Source: Betaproteobacteria bacterium UBA5216
GTDB taxonomy: Bacteria; Pseudomonadota; Gammaproteobacteria; Burkholderiales; SG8-41
DNA length: 22,450 nucleotides
Assembly (NCBI GenBank): GCA_002412495.1
Contig: DHVE01000096.1
Coordinates: 1-22,450 of the forward strand
Direction of reading: 5' to 3'
Position numbers and translations under genes: made by a program. The notes beneath the pieces were generated by a model. It was not told the DNA's origin, did no database searches, and saw nothing but the letters and a program-made list of their open reading frames with translations. Shown piece by piece: positions 21,708 through 22,450 of the stretch (position 1 is the stretch's first letter; each line of letters opens with the position of its first letter).

Positions 21708-22450
21708 ATGGAAAAACAACACCGCAACGTACTCGTACTCTCTGCCTGTCAGGCCACGCTGCAAACCGGCGGGGTGACCATGGTGATGGTTACCGGGCTG
21801 TCGGGCCTCGCGCTGGCGCCCAACCCGGCGTTCGCCACCGTGCCGCTCACGGGTTACGTGCTGGGCTCGGCGATGACGACGGTTCCCGCCTCGATGCTGA
21901 TGAAAGCCATCGGGCGGCGTGCCGGCTTTCAGGTGGGCACCGGCATCGGCGTGGTGGGCGCGGCGCTGTGCGCGGCGGCGATTTATCTCGCGAACTTCTG
22001 GCTGCTGTGTTTCGGCATGATGGTGATGGGGTGCTACACCGCGTTCGGCAAGTACTACCGCTTTGCCGCCGCGGATGTCGCCGATTCGGGCTTTCGCGCG
22101 AAGGCGATTTCGCTCACGCTGGCGGGCGGGATTGTCGGCGGTTTTGTCGCGCCGGAAATGGCCAAGCGCACCAAGGATCTGTTTGCCGATCATGTGTTCC
22201 TCGGCTCGTATCTGTCGCTGATGGGGGTGTGCCTGGTGGCGGCGCTGCTGCTGGCGTTTCTGGATATTCCGCGATTGTCGGAAAAAGATCGCAAGGAGGG
22301 CGGCCGCCCGATCCGCGAGATCATGCGCCAGCCGGCGTTTATCGTGGCGGCGCTGGCCGGGGCATTGTCGTACGGCATCATGAATTTGTTCATGACCTCC
22401 ACGCCGCTGGCGATGCGCGCGCACGATCATCATTTCAATTCGGCGGCGTT
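21708..22450 (+). CDS. MFS transporter, N-terminal part (runs off the window)
   Basis: An open frame from ATG at 21708 to the window end gives 247 codons and no stop, so the gene is cut by the window edge. Hydrophobic segments recur about every 30 residues (for example residues 9-35, 42-64, 74-94, 96-113, 134-150 and 166-186), about six, then a basic cytoplasmic loop (LSEKDRKEGGRPIREIMRQ, 190-208) and the start of the second bundle. MKAIGRRAGF (65-74) is the loop 2-3 motif of major facilitator proteins, and FRAKAISLTLAGGIVGG (129-145) is typical of helix 5. No Shine-Dalgarno is clear before the ATG. It differs from the MFS protein at 9399. Substrate unknown. Confidence 0.85.
   Translation, partial: MEKQHRNVLVLSACQATLQTGGVTMVMVTGLSGLALAPNPAFATVPLTGYVLGSAMTTVPASMLMKAIGRRAGFQVGTGIGVVGAALCAAAIYLANFWLLCFGMMVMGCYTAFGKYYRFAAADVADSGFRAKAISLTLAGGIVGGFVAPEMAKRTKDLFADHVFLGSYLSLMGVCLVAALLLAFLDIPRLSEKDRKEGGRPIREIMRQPAFIVAALAGALSYGIMNLFMTSTPLAMRAHDHHFNSAA

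Noticed and set aside
21621..22433. 270-codon minus-strand open frame near the window end
   Set aside because: Its composition (Arg, His and Gln rich) is that of a shadow, while the opposite strand encodes a clear MFS permease with hydrophobic segments.
1..22450. CRISPR array, transposase, integrase, tRNA or rRNA
   Set aside because: No regularly spaced repeats, no transposase or integrase motifs and no recognisable tRNA or rRNA sequence were seen on either strand.

Overview
The window looks like a stretch of a betaproteobacterial, probably Burkholderiales, chromosome. Coding sequence is dense and GC-rich. It carries seven separate Bug/TctC-type periplasmic receptors, a family strongly expanded in Bordetella, Achromobacter, Cupriavidus and relatives, together with CoA-thioester enzymes and GC-rich palindromic intergenic repeats. 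No rRNA, tRNA, transposase or CRISPR array is visible. No gap between genes exceeds about 265 bases.

Layout. (a) 68-2779, minus strand: a short-chain dehydrogenase-like protein lacking the usual Tyr/Lys, a Bug receptor and a small exported cupin. (b) 2996-3979, plus strand: a Bug receptor that converges on the next block across a hairpin overlapping both stop codons. (c) 9242-3986, minus strand: a formyl-CoA-transferase-like class III CoA transferase, a PaaG-like crotonase, a cytoplasmic cupin, an NMT1/SsuA-like binding protein without a signal peptide, and a Bug receptor. (d) 9399-14867, plus strand: an MFS permease, two crotonase-family enzymes and a stand-alone molybdenum hydroxylase large subunit. 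(e) 18912-14901, minus strand: Bug receptor, crotonase homologue lacking both canonical glutamates, then two more Bug receptors. (f) 19063 to the window end, plus strand: a classical SDR, a mazEF toxin-antitoxin pair with a well-formed promoter under two palindromes, a Bug receptor, and the first 247 codons of a second MFS permease.

How the genes may work together (inference). The set resembles a catabolic island for one or more carboxylic acids. Bug receptors would capture the acid, the CoA transferase would activate it, crotonases would hydrate or isomerise the CoA esters, SDRs would oxidise or reduce them, and the molybdenum enzyme would hydroxylate a ring or aldehyde. The substrate cannot be read from the sequence. 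No TctA/TctB membrane genes for the Bug receptors, no small subunits for the molybdenum enzyme, no acyl-CoA dehydrogenase or thiolase, and no transcriptional regulator are present, so the pathway is incomplete here.

Most start codons were set by a Shine-Dalgarno sequence or a signal peptide rather than by the longest open frame. The uncertain ones are flagged in their entries.
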